Part shown: positions 34,332-43,087 of the stretch, piece after piece
Numbering within the stretch: the first letter of the stretch is position 1
How the letters are laid out: every line of letters begins with the position of its first letter
From: Candidatus Aquicultor sp.
GTDB lineage: Bacteria > Actinomycetota > Aquicultoria > Aquicultorales > Aquicultoraceae
DNA length: 58,893 bases
Reading direction: 5' to 3'
Assembly (NCBI GenBank): GCA_036504445.1
Contig: DASXVE010000032.1
Location: 1 to 58,893, forward strand
Translations under genes and position numbers: made by a program
Notes under the pieces: generated by a model
What the model saw: the letters and a program-made list of their open reading frames with translations, nothing else
Database searches by the model: none
What the model was told of the DNA's origin: nothing

Positions 34332-34811
34332 TTGGTTACTGTTATAGCGTTAATCATTGTTATAAATGCATTAATGGGCATTTTTGTGGCTCTGTTATAC
34401 CACCCCAACTCACCACTTAACCTCTTTCCGTATGCACATGTTGAAGAGCTGTGGCTGTGGTCTAAATATGCCATTTTTCTCTCCTCGACCTTGCTCGTAT
34501 TCACGCTGCTTGCCGTTGACAGCGACCCCCGTGGCCGCGATGTCGCGCGCAGCCTCTCCGCGTTTATCGCGTTTCTTCAGGGCATGATCAACCTGCCGCC
34601 GGTCGTATTGTATTTTATCTTCCTGCATGGCGCACAAGCAGCGGAAATATCGACCAGAGGCGGTCACATCATAATTTCCTATACCGAACTGTTTTTACAC
34701 ATGATGCTCGTCATCGTTAGCTTAGCGTCATCAGCTTGGTTGTGCCTCGTCAAAAGGCCTGGTAAGGCTGCGGCCGTGCAAGCCATCCCCATGGTTGACG
34801 CCCACGCATAA
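34332..34811 (+). CDS. Four-TM membrane protein of unknown function
   Basis: This protein has about 159 residues if TTG at 34332 is the start, or 145 from ATG at 34374; neither has a well-placed ribosome site, so the 5' end is uncertain. Four hydrophobic helices are evident (VIALIIVINALMGIFVALL, YAIFLSSTLLVFTLLAV, FIAFLQGMINLPPVVLYFIF, ELFLHMMLVIVSLASSAWL). An acidic/Arg loop (DSDPRGRDVARS) lies between helices 2 and 3. No family is recognised. It is 66 nt upstream of the SDR gene on the same strand, but that gene has its own ribosome site. Confidence 0.65.
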   Translation: MVTVIALIIVINALMGIFVALLYHPNSPLNLFPYAHVEELWLWSKYAIFLSSTLLVFTLLAVDSDPRGRDVARSLSAFIAFLQGMINLPPVVLYFIFLHGAQAAEISTRGGHIIISYTELFLHMMLVIVSLASSAWLCLVKRPGKAAAVQAIPMVDAHA

Positions 34812-34877
34812 TTAATCCTCCTATGTGGTATTAACTACTATAAATAAGCAGTAGTTTGCTTCGACCAGAGGAATCCC

Positions 34878-35873
34878 ATGAATATTCTCGTAACCGGCGC
34901 CGGCGGCGATATCGGCTTGCGCATCGTTGCTATACTTCTACGGCAAGGCCATCATGTAAAGGTGCTTGCTACAACTACGAAAGAGGCGCGAAGCATCCGG
35001 TATCCCGGCGTAGAAATCTTCGTGGGTAATGTGAGCGATGCCCGATCGATCAAGGGGATAGCCATCGATACGGACGTGGTTTTTCATCTTGCGGATGCGC
35101 TGTTCGTGGCCGACCCCGAGGAAACCCTCCGGCAAATTAATTATGAAGGCACGATCAATATTGCGGAAGAATGTACCGCATCCCATGTAAAGCGGTTTAT
35201 TTTTCCTAGTATTCCCCAGGTGCTTGGACCGCATAAAACCCCAATGCCTCCGTTAGAACCGGAGGATACGGTAACTCAACCAAGCTCCTTTTATGCCTTG
35301 TATAAAAGGCTGTGCGAGCAGCACTTACTCATACTTGGCGAGCAAGGCAAGCTGCCGGTAACAATCCTGCGACTCGGGACGATATACGGCCCGCATACAC
35401 AGCTTATAAAAATGCTTACGCCCCGTATCGCACGACGTTCGTACCGAATCCCGGGAACCGGCAATACCCTCATCAACCCCGTTCATATCGACGACGTTGT
35501 CCATGCTATACTGCTTGCGCTCGGTACTACTCGAGCGTCCGGGCAAATATATAATGTAGCGGATAATATGCCGGTTACATATAAGGAGTTTATCTACGAA
35601 CTCGCCGGCTTAATCGGTGCGCCGCACCCTAAGAGCACGTCGGTCTCCCTATGCCGCTCCGTTGCGGCTTTTGTGGAAGCCTGGGCCCGTATCACGAAAA
35701 CGGCGCCGTCCGTCACCAACGATACCCTCACCCTCGGCATGTCGAGCTTTGCTGCGGATACTGTAAAAACCAAGGCTGATCTCGGCTTCACACCGCTTTA
35801 TCCCACGATCTACGATGGTTTACCTACTTGTTTCGCCCCCGGGAAAGAACGCCGGCCCGGCAAGGTTGCATAG
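34878..35873 (+). CDS. Extended SDR: NAD-dependent epimerase/dehydratase
   Basis: This 331-residue protein has an N-terminal NAD(P) motif TGAGGDIGLRI (6-16), an acidic residue ending strand 2, and catalytic Tyr-x-x-x-Lys in SSFYALYKRLCE. It also has PVHIDDVVHAILLAL and GQIYNVADNMPVTYKEF, all typical of nucleotide-sugar and steroid/flavonoid-like extended SDRs. The substrate is not predictable. The ATG follows AGAGGAAT. The C-terminus (about 250-331) is the variable substrate-binding lobe. It is not clearly in an operon; the next gene is 140 nt downstream. Confidence 0.9.
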   Translation: MNILVTGAGGDIGLRIVAILLRQGHHVKVLATTTKEARSIRYPGVEIFVGNVSDARSIKGIAIDTDVVFHLADALFVADPEETLRQINYEGTINIAEECTASHVKRFIFPSIPQVLGPHKTPMPPLEPEDTVTQPSSFYALYKRLCEQHLLILGEQGKLPVTILRLGTIYGPHTQLIKMLTPRIARRSYRIPGTGNTLINPVHIDDVVHAILLALGTTRASGQIYNVADNMPVTYKEFIYELAGLIGAPHPKSTSVSLCRSVAAFVEAWARITKTAPSVTNDTLTLGMSSFAADTVKTKADLGFTPLYPTIYDGLPTCFAPGKERRPGKVA

Positions 35874-36013
35874 CAAGAGCAACTCATATTTAGCAAATAC
35901 TCTGCGTTATCCCTGTATTCAAATTGGTAATAAATATTAGAATGCGTAGAGGCAAGAGATTAATAATCTTGGAAGCTGTAAAAGCGCAGTGTACCTTGTT
36001 GTAAGGAGCTGTT

Positions 36014-37831
36014 ATGTTAGTGCCAAAACCAGTGCCAGAAGATAAATTCCCGCGTTTCCGTTTTTCGCCGAACTCCAACCGGGCCGATGAGATCGCTTGG
36101 CATGAATGGTCAACCGGCGCCTTTGATCAGGCAAAAACGGAACATAAGCCGATTTTGCTTTCAATTTCGGCGGTGTGGTGCCATTGGTGCCACGTCATGG
36201 ATGAAACGTCGTTCTCCGATGAGAGGGTCATCAACCTTATAAACGACCAGTTTATTCCGATTAGGGTTGATGCCGATCGACGGCCTGATATACAAAGCCG
36301 CTATTTGCTCGGCGGTTGGCCGACAACCGCGATCCTTACGGATAACGGTGAGGTTATTACGGGCGGCACATATATTCCCCCGGACCAACTCTTAGAACTT
36401 CTCGCGCGCGCGCGCGAATTTTACCAGGAGAACCATGAAGCTCTCGATATGCAGGCAGCCCGGCGCAAAGTCAGGATCACCCAGTCGCAGGAAAACGAAC
36501 CGGCGGCACATCACAAAACAGATAAAAGACTGGTTAATAAGATCATGCACTCGCTTCTTACGTCATTTGATTCTGCAAACGGCGGGTTCGGAACCGAGCC
36601 CAAATTCCCCAACATGCCGGCTACGGAGTTTTTCTTACGCCGTGCCTACCTGGAAGATAATTCCGAGCTGCTCGAGATGGTGGTGCTCACGCTCGACCAC
36701 ATGGCGGCCGGTGAGATATTTGATGCGGTGTGGGGCGGTTTCTTCCGATACGCAACTAAACGCGATTGGAGTAAGCCGCATTTTGAAAAGCTGCTCGGAG
36801 AAAACGCCGGGGCCGCTATCGCATATTTACACGCATACCAGGTCTCAGGGCGCCTTCAATTCCGTGATGTGGCCGAGAAAACGCTTGCGTACCTAGACCG
36901 CTTTCTCGCCGACCAAGCTCGCGGCGGTTTTGCGGGCAGCCAAGATGCTGATGACATGTTCTACAAGCTCAGTGCCAGCGAACGAGAACAGGCTAAGATG
37001 CCTTACACCGACCCGATTGTATATGTCGACCAAAACGCCGTTGCAGTTTCCGCATACATACAGAGCTTTGAAATTACGGGCAATCACGACCAACTGGACT
37101 TTGCAGTTAAAACGACCGAATTCTTGCTTAAGCACTGCTTCTCACCCGAATACGGAATGGCTCACTCATACGATGTAGACCCTCATTTCGCCGGATGGCT
37201 CGCCGACCAGGCATATATGATAAACGCACTTATCGATATGTACAACGCAACCGGTAGCTACAAGCCTCTCGATAAAGCGAATGAGCTCGCTGAAATCAGC
37301 TTAAGGACACTGCGGGCAGACAGCGGCGCATTCTATGACCAGGCGACCGGCGTAGAGCCCGAGCTTGGCGCCCTCTTTATCAAGGACAAGCCCATCAGAG
37401 AGAACGCCGTAATGGCTCAGAATCTCTACCGGCTCGCATACCTAACCGGCAACGACGGGTACGAAACGATAGCGATGGACGTCATGGGCGACATAGACCT
37501 TGGGGAAATTGATCCCACTCCCTCTGTTGCCGAGTTTGGCCTGGTTGCCGATGAGCTTATAAGCGAACCCGTCATCTTAACAGTAGTCGGCAATAAGGAC
37601 GATATCGGTACGAATACGCTTCTCCGTACGGCGTGGGCCAGTTATGTCCCCGGTAAAGACATCAGGTTGCTCGATACTGTTCGAGACTTTGAAACGCTGG
37701 TAAAGGCCGGCTTTCCGCCTGAGCGGTATCCGGTTCTATATCCGTGCATCGGGCGTATGTGTTTACCGCCGGTCGATACGGCGCACGAGTTCGAAGCAAT
37801 AATTGCGGATCTTCCCGGGAGGCCTAAGTAG
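36014..37831 (+). CDS. DUF255 (SSP411/YyaL-like) thioredoxin-fold protein
   Basis: This 605-residue protein has an N-terminal thioredoxin-like domain containing VWCHWCHVMDETSF (C56, C59) and the conserved DADRRPDI and GGWPTTAIL segments. An (alpha/alpha)6-barrel-like C-terminal region like that of N-acylglucosamine epimerases follows. It is somewhat shorter than typical members (about 650-690). The function is unknown in bacteria; a role in disulfide or sugar chemistry is speculation. AAGGAGC precedes the ATG at 36014. Its stop overlaps the GTG start of the PfkB kinase by one base, so the two are translationally coupled. Confidence 0.93.
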   Translation: MLVPKPVPEDKFPRFRFSPNSNRADEIAWHEWSTGAFDQAKTEHKPILLSISAVWCHWCHVMDETSFSDERVINLINDQFIPIRVDADRRPDIQSRYLLGGWPTTAILTDNGEVITGGTYIPPDQLLELLARAREFYQENHEALDMQAARRKVRITQSQENEPAAHHKTDKRLVNKIMHSLLTSFDSANGGFGTEPKFPNMPATEFFLRRAYLEDNSELLEMVVLTLDHMAAGEIFDAVWGGFFRYATKRDWSKPHFEKLLGENAGAAIAYLHAYQVSGRLQFRDVAEKTLAYLDRFLADQARGGFAGSQDADDMFYKLSASEREQAKMPYTDPIVYVDQNAVAVSAYIQSFEITGNHDQLDFAVKTTEFLLKHCFSPEYGMAHSYDVDPHFAGWLADQAYMINALIDMYNATGSYKPLDKANELAEISLRTLRADSGAFYDQATGVEPELGALFIKDKPIRENAVMAQNLYRLAYLTGNDGYETIAMDVMGDIDLGEIDPTPSVAEFGLVADELISEPVILTVVGNKDDIGTNTLLRTAWASYVPGKDIRLLDTVRDFETLVKAGFPPERYPVLYPCIGRMCLPPVDTAHEFEAIIADLPGRPK

Positions 37832-38814
37832 TGTTTGATGTAATCACCGCCGGCGGGGCGACCCGAGATATATTCTTTATCACCGGGCACAGTCGGATTA
37901 TCCCAGATCCATCGAGTATCGAGGGTGAGCTTCTCGCCTTTATTCTTGGCGCGAAGGTCTCAATCGAAACAGCGCATATCTCAGATGGAGGCGGTGCACT
38001 TAATGCGGCAATCGCGTTCACCAGGCTTGGTCTCAACGCGGCACCCTACGTTAACATCGGCAACGATGAGATGGGCCAGCAGATCATCCTCGAGCTCGTT
38101 CGGGAGGGCGCGGACGCCGAGTTTATCTGGGTTGACGACAAGAACCGCACCGGAATATCGGTTATCCTCATTCCCGAGCAGGTTAGCGATAGAACCATCC
38201 TCGCGTATTCCGGGGCAAACCGCAGTCTGAAGGTGCGGGATTGGCAAAAAATCGAGGACACGAAATGGCTCTATATAAGCCCTTTAAGCAGGCAATCACC
38301 GGAACTCTTAAAAGAGCTCGTGGGGTTTGCGGATAAGAAATCAATTAAGGTTGCCAATAATCCCGGTGTAGGCCAGATTGAGCTTGGGTTTGAATACATG
38401 TCCGAGGTTTTGCCTTTAATCGAGATCCTGATCGTTAACCGTACCGAAGCAAACCTGCTGCTTCGCCTGAAATATCCCGGAATCAAAGTGTTCGATGATG
38501 AAAAACTCGCGCCCGAGCTTGTTGCTATGGGGCCTAAAATTGTGGTAGTGACTTGTGGCGATGAGGGCAGCTATGCCACGGAGGATTCAACAACCTACTA
38601 TCAAGAGGCGGTACCCGTAAAGACAGTTGACGCGACCGGAGCGGGCGACGCTTTTGGTGCGACGTTCCTCGCGGCCTACTTCATGGGATACGATATTCAA
38701 ACCTCGATGTACATGGCCTCTATTAATGCAGCATCGGTGGTCAGCAAACTGGGTGCTCAAGAGGGGTTGCTGCGCATGGATGAGATCCGCCGGATTGCTT
38801 TAAAGATTGCTTAA
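37831..38814 (+). CDS. PfkB-family carbohydrate/nucleoside kinase
   Basis: This 327-residue ribokinase-fold protein contains the N-terminal glycine pair region (DGGGALNAAIAFTRLG), the anion-hole signature TVDATGAGDAFGATFLAAY with the catalytic Asp, and GDEGSYA. The substrate (fructose, ribose, adenosine or similar) cannot be assigned; no transporter or sugar pathway is adjacent. The GTG start overlaps the stop of the DUF255 gene (TAGTG), a hallmark of translational coupling, so the two proteins may share a pathway. It converges with the FlhB-like gene. Confidence 0.93.
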   Translation: MFDVITAGGATRDIFFITGHSRIIPDPSSIEGELLAFILGAKVSIETAHISDGGGALNAAIAFTRLGLNAAPYVNIGNDEMGQQIILELVREGADAEFIWVDDKNRTGISVILIPEQVSDRTILAYSGANRSLKVRDWQKIEDTKWLYISPLSRQSPELLKELVGFADKKSIKVANNPGVGQIELGFEYMSEVLPLIEILIVNRTEANLLLRLKYPGIKVFDDEKLAPELVAMGPKIVVVTCGDEGSYATEDSTTYYQEAVPVKTVDATGAGDAFGATFLAAYFMGYDIQTSMYMASINAASVVSKLGAQEGLLRMDEIRRIALKIA

Positions 38815-38818
38815 GATG

Positions 38819-39130
38819 TTAGCGGCGCGGCAGCTTTGCCATCCGGCCGTCGAGCATGTAAATAAATGCCAGTATCTCGGCAACAACCGCGTACAGCGCT
38901 TCCGGAATCTCGCGACCGAGATCGATTACGCTGAGCGCCTCAACCAGCGCCGGGTCTTCATAAAGCTCGATTCCCTTTTCTTTTGCAAGCTCTATGATGC
39001 GCTCGGCGGTATACCCAACGCCTTTTGCAAGTACGACCGGGGCGCCGTCCTTCTCGGAATCGTAGCCTAACGCCACCGCCTTGTTTCTTATGGTTTTCTC
39101 CGCAATGTCCTTCTTAGTTTTATCAGTCAC
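38819..39130 (-). CDS. FlhB-C/EscU-like orphan export-switch domain (YlqH-like)
   Basis: This 103-residue soluble protein corresponds to the cytosolic C-terminal domain of FlhB/YscU without the membrane part. GAPVVLAKGVGYTAERIIELAKEKGIELYEDPALVEAL matches the family well. The autocleavage NPTH motif is absent. Similar orphan proteins (Bacillus YlqH) occur with a FliK-like partner, as here (4 nt downstream of it). FlhB-C sets substrate specificity of flagellar export. The job of the orphan form is unknown, and no other flagellar or type III gene is in the window. The GTG start follows AAGGCG. Confidence 0.9.
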   Translation of the reverse strand: MTDKTKKDIAEKTIRNKAVALGYDSEKDGAPVVLAKGVGYTAERIIELAKEKGIELYEDPALVEALSVIDLGREIPEALYAVVAEILAFIYMLDGRMAKLPRR

Positions 39131-39134
39131 AATG

Positions 39135-40307
39135 CTACGCCTTAATATCTATTCCCTCTTGGGATACGCCGAGCTTGTCTTCAATCAAGCTGCGATCCGG
39201 TTCGGGCTTAAGCTGCGCGGCGGATAGCCTGCCGACAATATAGCCAAGCTCTTCCAGGGGGCCCTTAAGCTCTTCAAATAGTTCATCAATGCGGTCGAGC
39301 GCCTTTATATTTTCAACTGCCAGTCCGACGTTGATATATGGGTCCGCCACTTCAACGAGCGCACGCGTTGCCCCCAGCGACGGCATATCGAGCGCAAAAC
39401 CTATCGTGTAAACGGGATTTTGTCCGGATGCTCGTTGCTCGCGAGAGCCTTTAGCGTAAATCTTTACCTCGGCTGTCATGACGTGGTCGCCGACACGGAC
39501 CGGAATCGGCAGGTAAATAAATTCCCGCGCTTGCGAATCAACCGGTAAATTGAGAAGTTTTATAGTGGTAACCAATTCCAGAAGCCGTTCTGTTGATTGG
39601 CTGAGCGCTTTGGCCAAATCGAGCGGAATCTGTGATTTATTTTGCAGCATGCTTTGCGCCTCGAGCAAACGCGCAGTTATATTATCTGCTTCGCCGTCAC
39701 TCCCGGCAAGATATGCAACGAGATTCGCTTCATGGCTTATCGCCTCAACCATCGAGCGAATGCGAGCCAATACTTGTTTTTTATCACCCGAGTCGACGAT
39801 AAGTTCATCGATGTCCTGCATGAGCCGGGCAAAATCAAACCCATCAGGTAGTTCATCGCCGGCCATCGCTGTAGCAATCAGTCCTTTGAGTGCGGCGAAT
39901 TCCTTGCCTGTTTCGAGGTGCGCCCCTTTGATCAACCCGGCGATTCCCTGAAGATCGCCTTGTTTTAGATTTGTTCCTTTGAGCAGATAATCGACCAGAT
40001 CGTCCTTGCTGTATTTAGCCGGTAGCGCCCCGCGGGTTTGCTCTTTTACCTGCCGCAGCACGATGCGGTCGGGCCCCAGCTCAACCACCATGAGCGATAG
40101 TATTTGACCTGCGTTTAAAGAGATATCCGTGGATGCCGGGATTCGCGTACCGCCTATGTTAAGCACCACGCTATTGTTTGACGATGCAACTACGCGTGCC
40201 TGGACGGTATCACCGGGTTTCAGCGAGACATCGCTTCCGGTTGCCGTCTGCCCTTTTAGCAGGAGGACTTCTTTAATTCCTGGTAGGCTCAGCCCTCTGA
40301 TATCCAT
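39135..40307 (-). CDS. FliK-like protein (YlqG-like), orphan
   Basis: The N-terminal region of this 390-residue protein (1-95) has a small beta fold (LKPGDTVQARVVASSNNSVVLNIGG). The centre is helical. The C-terminal region (about 250-370) resembles the hook-length-control FliK C-terminal domain: YLPIPVRVGDHVMTAEVKIYAKG, then LDMPSLGATRALVEV. It is the upstream partner of the orphan FlhB-C gene, 4 nt apart. In flagella FliK contacts FlhB-C to switch export. A conserved pair outside flagellar operons suggests a related but separate function. It has an ATG start with GGAG. Confidence 0.82.
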   Translation of the reverse strand: MDIRGLSLPGIKEVLLLKGQTATGSDVSLKPGDTVQARVVASSNNSVVLNIGGTRIPASTDISLNAGQILSLMVVELGPDRIVLRQVKEQTRGALPAKYSKDDLVDYLLKGTNLKQGDLQGIAGLIKGAHLETGKEFAALKGLIATAMAGDELPDGFDFARLMQDIDELIVDSGDKKQVLARIRSMVEAISHEANLVAYLAGSDGEADNITARLLEAQSMLQNKSQIPLDLAKALSQSTERLLELVTTIKLLNLPVDSQAREFIYLPIPVRVGDHVMTAEVKIYAKGSREQRASGQNPVYTIGFALDMPSLGATRALVEVADPYINVGLAVENIKALDRIDELFEELKGPLEELGYIVGRLSAAQLKPEPDRSLIEDKLGVSQEGIDIKA

Positions 40308-40466
40308 ACGTCTCCGAACCGGTAAAGGGACACTGTTTTGATTATACCGGTGTATCGTCGAAATATGGAATAGTGGATGTTATGTATCACGACAAAACGG
40401 GGATAAGTCAAAGCGATAGTGTCTAAGTGTATTCCCATATTATGGTATTTCTGGTAGGATTATCCT

Positions 40467-40652
40467 ATGAGCGATGTAGAAGGTTGGGCTAACTCCCAAA
40501 ACGACAAGTTAAACCGCATACAAGACCTCATCAGCGAGATTATGGACAACCATAATCGGATGCAGGAGCTTCTCAATGACGCTATTATTAAGTGCCAGGC
40601 AGAGCGCGGTGTCCGGGATATCGAGCGATATCTCACCGCAGGCGGGAAATAG
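40467..40652 (+). CDS. Small coiled-coil protein
   Basis: This 61-residue acidic, helical protein has heptad-like spacing of Ile, Leu and Met in KLNRIQDLISEIMDNHNRMQELLNDAII, which suggests a short coiled coil. A single Cys is at residue 43. GGTAGGA lies 7 nt before the ATG, which is modest support. I recognise no family. It lies upstream of dapA, 155 nt away, on the same strand, and could share its promoter. The alternative is that this is chance ORF sequence. The codon pattern and ribosome site favour a gene. Confidence 0.55.
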   Translation: MSDVEGWANSQNDKLNRIQDLISEIMDNHNRMQELLNDAIIKCQAERGVRDIERYLTAGGK

Positions 40653-40807
40653 CGTCCGGCGCAGCTACTGCGCATTTTTCCGATTAACCTTCCCGGGTAT
40701 CTTCTAATTGAGTGTCGAGTGTTAATATTTTACAGGGAAGTGAAATACCGCTTGACTCATTCGCCTACTTAAAGGTTAAATTGAAAAATGTAGGGCGAGG
40801 AGGAATT

Positions 40808-41713
40808 ATGATGGGTAACAAAGCGTGGAATCTAAAAGGATGCTTAATTCCTATTATCACACCTTTTACCGATGATTATAAAGTTGATGAAGCGGGCTTG
40901 AGAACGCTCATTGATTACCTGATCGATGAGCAGGCAGCCGCGGCAATTATCCCGTGCGGCACCACCGGTGAATCACCGACGCTTTCGCACGAAGAGCATA
41001 TCTACGTTATCAAGATAACGGTTGATGCGGTCGCCGGCCGTGTCCCGGTTATCGCCGGTAGCGGTTCCAATTCGACTCACGAAGCCATAGAGATGACCAA
41101 GGCTGCGGAAGACGCGGGCGTCGATGGCACGCTGCAGGTCGGCCCTTACTATAATAAGCCCAGCCAGGCAGGCATCCTCAAGCATTTTGAAGCAATCGCC
41201 GATGCGACCGATCTCCCGATAATTTTATATAACATTCCCGGCAGAACAGGCAGAAACATCGAGCCGGAAACGGTTATCAAGCTTGCCGATGTTGATACGG
41301 TCGTCGGCATTAAAGACGCCTCGGGCGATATCCTGCAAACCATGAAGATCATCAAGGCTACCCACGCCTCGAATTTCCACGTATACGCCGGTGAAGATGC
41401 ACTTACATTCTCGCTGTTGTGCCTCGGCGGCCACGGTGCGGTAGCCGCTGTCGGACACGTCATCGGCAAGGAAGTCGACCAGATGGTTAAGCTTGTCGAC
41501 GCCGGAAGCATCGATTTAGCCCGTACAATTCACTATAAGACGCTCGATCTTGTTAACACGTTATTTATTGAACCTAATCCGGTCCCGGTAAAACAAGCGC
41601 TCTCCTGGATGGGACTACCGGCCGGCCCGGTTCGCCTCCCGCTTGTAGAGATGAGCGGCAAAACCAAAGAGATATTGCGAAGCGAACTCATAAAGCTCGG
41701 CAAAATCTCGTAA
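40808..41713 (+). CDS. dapA: 4-hydroxy-tetrahydrodipicolinate synthase
   Basis: This protein has 301 residues from the ATG at 40808, chosen for GAGGAGGAATT immediately upstream; an in-frame extension to 40712 is not supported. It is an aldolase-type TIM barrel condensing pyruvate with aspartate semialdehyde in the lysine/diaminopimelate pathway. Visible motifs are PCGTTGESPTLSHEEH, the catalytic Tyr in PIILYNIPGRTG and the Schiff-base Lys in VGIKDASGD. The usual dapB neighbour is not present. A strong terminator follows. Confidence 0.97.
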   Translation: MMGNKAWNLKGCLIPIITPFTDDYKVDEAGLRTLIDYLIDEQAAAAIIPCGTTGESPTLSHEEHIYVIKITVDAVAGRVPVIAGSGSNSTHEAIEMTKAAEDAGVDGTLQVGPYYNKPSQAGILKHFEAIADATDLPIILYNIPGRTGRNIEPETVIKLADVDTVVGIKDASGDILQTMKIIKATHASNFHVYAGEDALTFSLLCLGGHGAVAAVGHVIGKEVDQMVKLVDAGSIDLARTIHYKTLDLVNTLFIEPNPVPVKQALSWMGLPAGPVRLPLVEMSGKTKEILRSELIKLGKIS

Positions 41714-41746
41714 ATCAACGGTTTAATAATTCTTAAGCGACTATTT

Positions 41747-41776
41747 AAAAGGCGTTGTTATCTAACAACGCCTTTT
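41747..41776 (+). terminator. dapA terminator
   Basis: A 14-bp stem AAAAGGCGTTGTTA / TAACAACGCCTTTT with a tight loop and T-rich 3' arm lies 34 nt after dapA. Confidence 0.9.
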
Positions 41777-41881
41777 CTACGCATACCGGCTTTTTCACTC
41801 GCGTTACCTCAACAACTTTAATAGTTCGGCGTTGCGGGAATAAGTTTCGTTATGCTGCGTTAAATGAATGGAGGATTTAAG

Positions 41882-42358
41882 ATGGCTCTAGGAGTTGGAC
41901 AACCTGCGCCTGATTTTACGTTGCCCGATCAAAACGGCAAAGAATTTGACTTTTCAAGCCTCAGGGGCGATAACGTGCTTTTGATCTTCTACCTGCATGA
42001 CTTCTCGCCCGTGTGAACCTCCGAGGTCGGGCGTATTCTCGAAAATATGTCTGAGATACGCCAGCTCAATGCCCAGGTCGTGGGCATAAGCGCTGATAGC
42101 CGGTGGTCCCATAAAGCATTTGCCAACGAGCGCAATATTGATTTCCCGTTACTGGCGGACTGGTTCGGAACCATCGGCCGCCGTTATGATGTGTGGAATG
42201 ACGTAATGCAGCGGGAGCATCGGGTAGTTATGGTTGTGGATTCAAAAGGCGCAATCGCGTATAGCCGCGTCTATCCCGATGATGAACTTCCCGATATCCG
42301 GGAAGCGGTAGATGTAATCCAGCGCTTGCAAGGCCAGGAGCAGAAACGCGCCGGCTAG
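41882..42358 (+). CDS. Peroxiredoxin with selenocysteine (UGA) at active site
   Basis: The protein has 158 residues if the in-frame TGA at 42014-42016 (codon 45) is read as selenocysteine. The first part, MALGVGQPAPDFTLPDQNGK, with FYLHDFSPV before the TGA, is typical AhpC/TSA/BCP sequence. The TGA falls exactly where the peroxidatic Cys stands, followed by TSEVGRILENM and a fully conserved remainder (VVGISADSRWSHKAFANE, FGTIGRRYDVWND). No other Cys is present, so this would be a one-Sec enzyme. Selenoprotein peroxiredoxins are known in anaerobes. Standard gene calling would see only 42047-42358. AATGGAGGA precedes the ATG. Selenocysteine machinery is not in the window. Confidence 0.9.
42022..42041 (+). 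promoter_or_regulatory. Candidate bacterial SECIS hairpin
   Basis: Just 3' of the TGA, CGAG (42022-42025) pairs with CTCG (42038-42041) around a 12-nt loop that begins with G and contains GGG. Position and loop G fit loose bacterial SECIS rules, but the 4-bp stem is weak. Confidence 0.4.
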
Positions 42359-42424
42359 TTAAGGCAGTAGATAGCGAGGCTCAAATTATAGCTGCGGTGC
42401 TGCTTGGAACAAGGTGCTGTCGGG

Positions 42425-42895
42425 CTACTTTGCGAGTGGATAACTCCAGCCGTCAATACCTGATGCCAGGTTATACACCTTAGGATAGCCGCTTTGTACT
42501 AGTACCTGAGCCGCCTGAGCACTGCGCACGCCCGAGAGGCAATATACGAGCACGGGCTTGGCTTTATCGATTTCGCTCATCCTTGTCGATAGTTCTCCAA
42601 TCGGTATGAGCTTGGCACCCTCAATATGTCCCCCAGCATATTCATCCTGCTCGCGTACGTCGATAAGCTGCAGCGTTTTATCGCTATCAATCAACTGCTT
42701 TGCCTGCGCCGCATCAACATCTCGATAATTTGTCTGAGCCTGCTGTTGCGCTTGAGATGCAGTTTGCTCTGTGCCTGTCTGCCCCACCTGCCCATTTTGG
42801 TCCTGCGACGACGGCTGGTTCGATGAGCACCCGGCCGCTATGATGATCGAGGCAACAATAATGAGCGCAGTTAAAATCTTTTTTATATCCAACAA
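42425..42895 (-). CDS. Rhodanese-domain lipoprotein
   Basis: This protein has about 156 residues from the TTG at 42895, which has GGAGG 8 nt upstream and yields the signal LDIKKILTALIIVASIIIAAGC. The lipobox IAAGC implies a lipid anchor outside the membrane. A Gln/Ser/Thr linker follows. The rhodanese domain (about 60-155) contains LIDVREQDEYAGGHIEGAKLI and the active-site loop VYCLSGVRSAQAAQ with its Cys. It may bind or transfer sulfane sulfur at the cell surface. It is convergent with the selenoperoxiredoxin gene, 66 nt away. Confidence 0.9.
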   Translation of the reverse strand: MLDIKKILTALIIVASIIIAAGCSSNQPSSQDQNGQVGQTGTEQTASQAQQQAQTNYRDVDAAQAKQLIDSDKTLQLIDVREQDEYAGGHIEGAKLIPIGELSTRMSEIDKAKPVLVYCLSGVRSAQAAQVLVQSGYPKVYNLASGIDGWSYPLAK

Positions 42896-43087
42896 TTCAT
42901 TAACCTCCAAAGTCAAAAACAGCTGTCATAGCATGCCCGGTATGGGTATACCAATTATATCACGCCTCGAAGATTCTTTGTCTATTATTTCGTGTAGTAG
43001 GTGTGTCCTACTTGAAAGATGGCCCTGTTTAAGGTACATTACAAGCAAATGTATTTTTTCACATTCTAAGGAAAGGACGTTGTTTTT

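Noticed and set aside
42047-42358. Peroxiredoxin gene starting at the first ATG after the TGA
   Set aside because: It would lack the whole N-terminal half of the active-site region. The upstream frame is clearly homologous and has the ribosome site.
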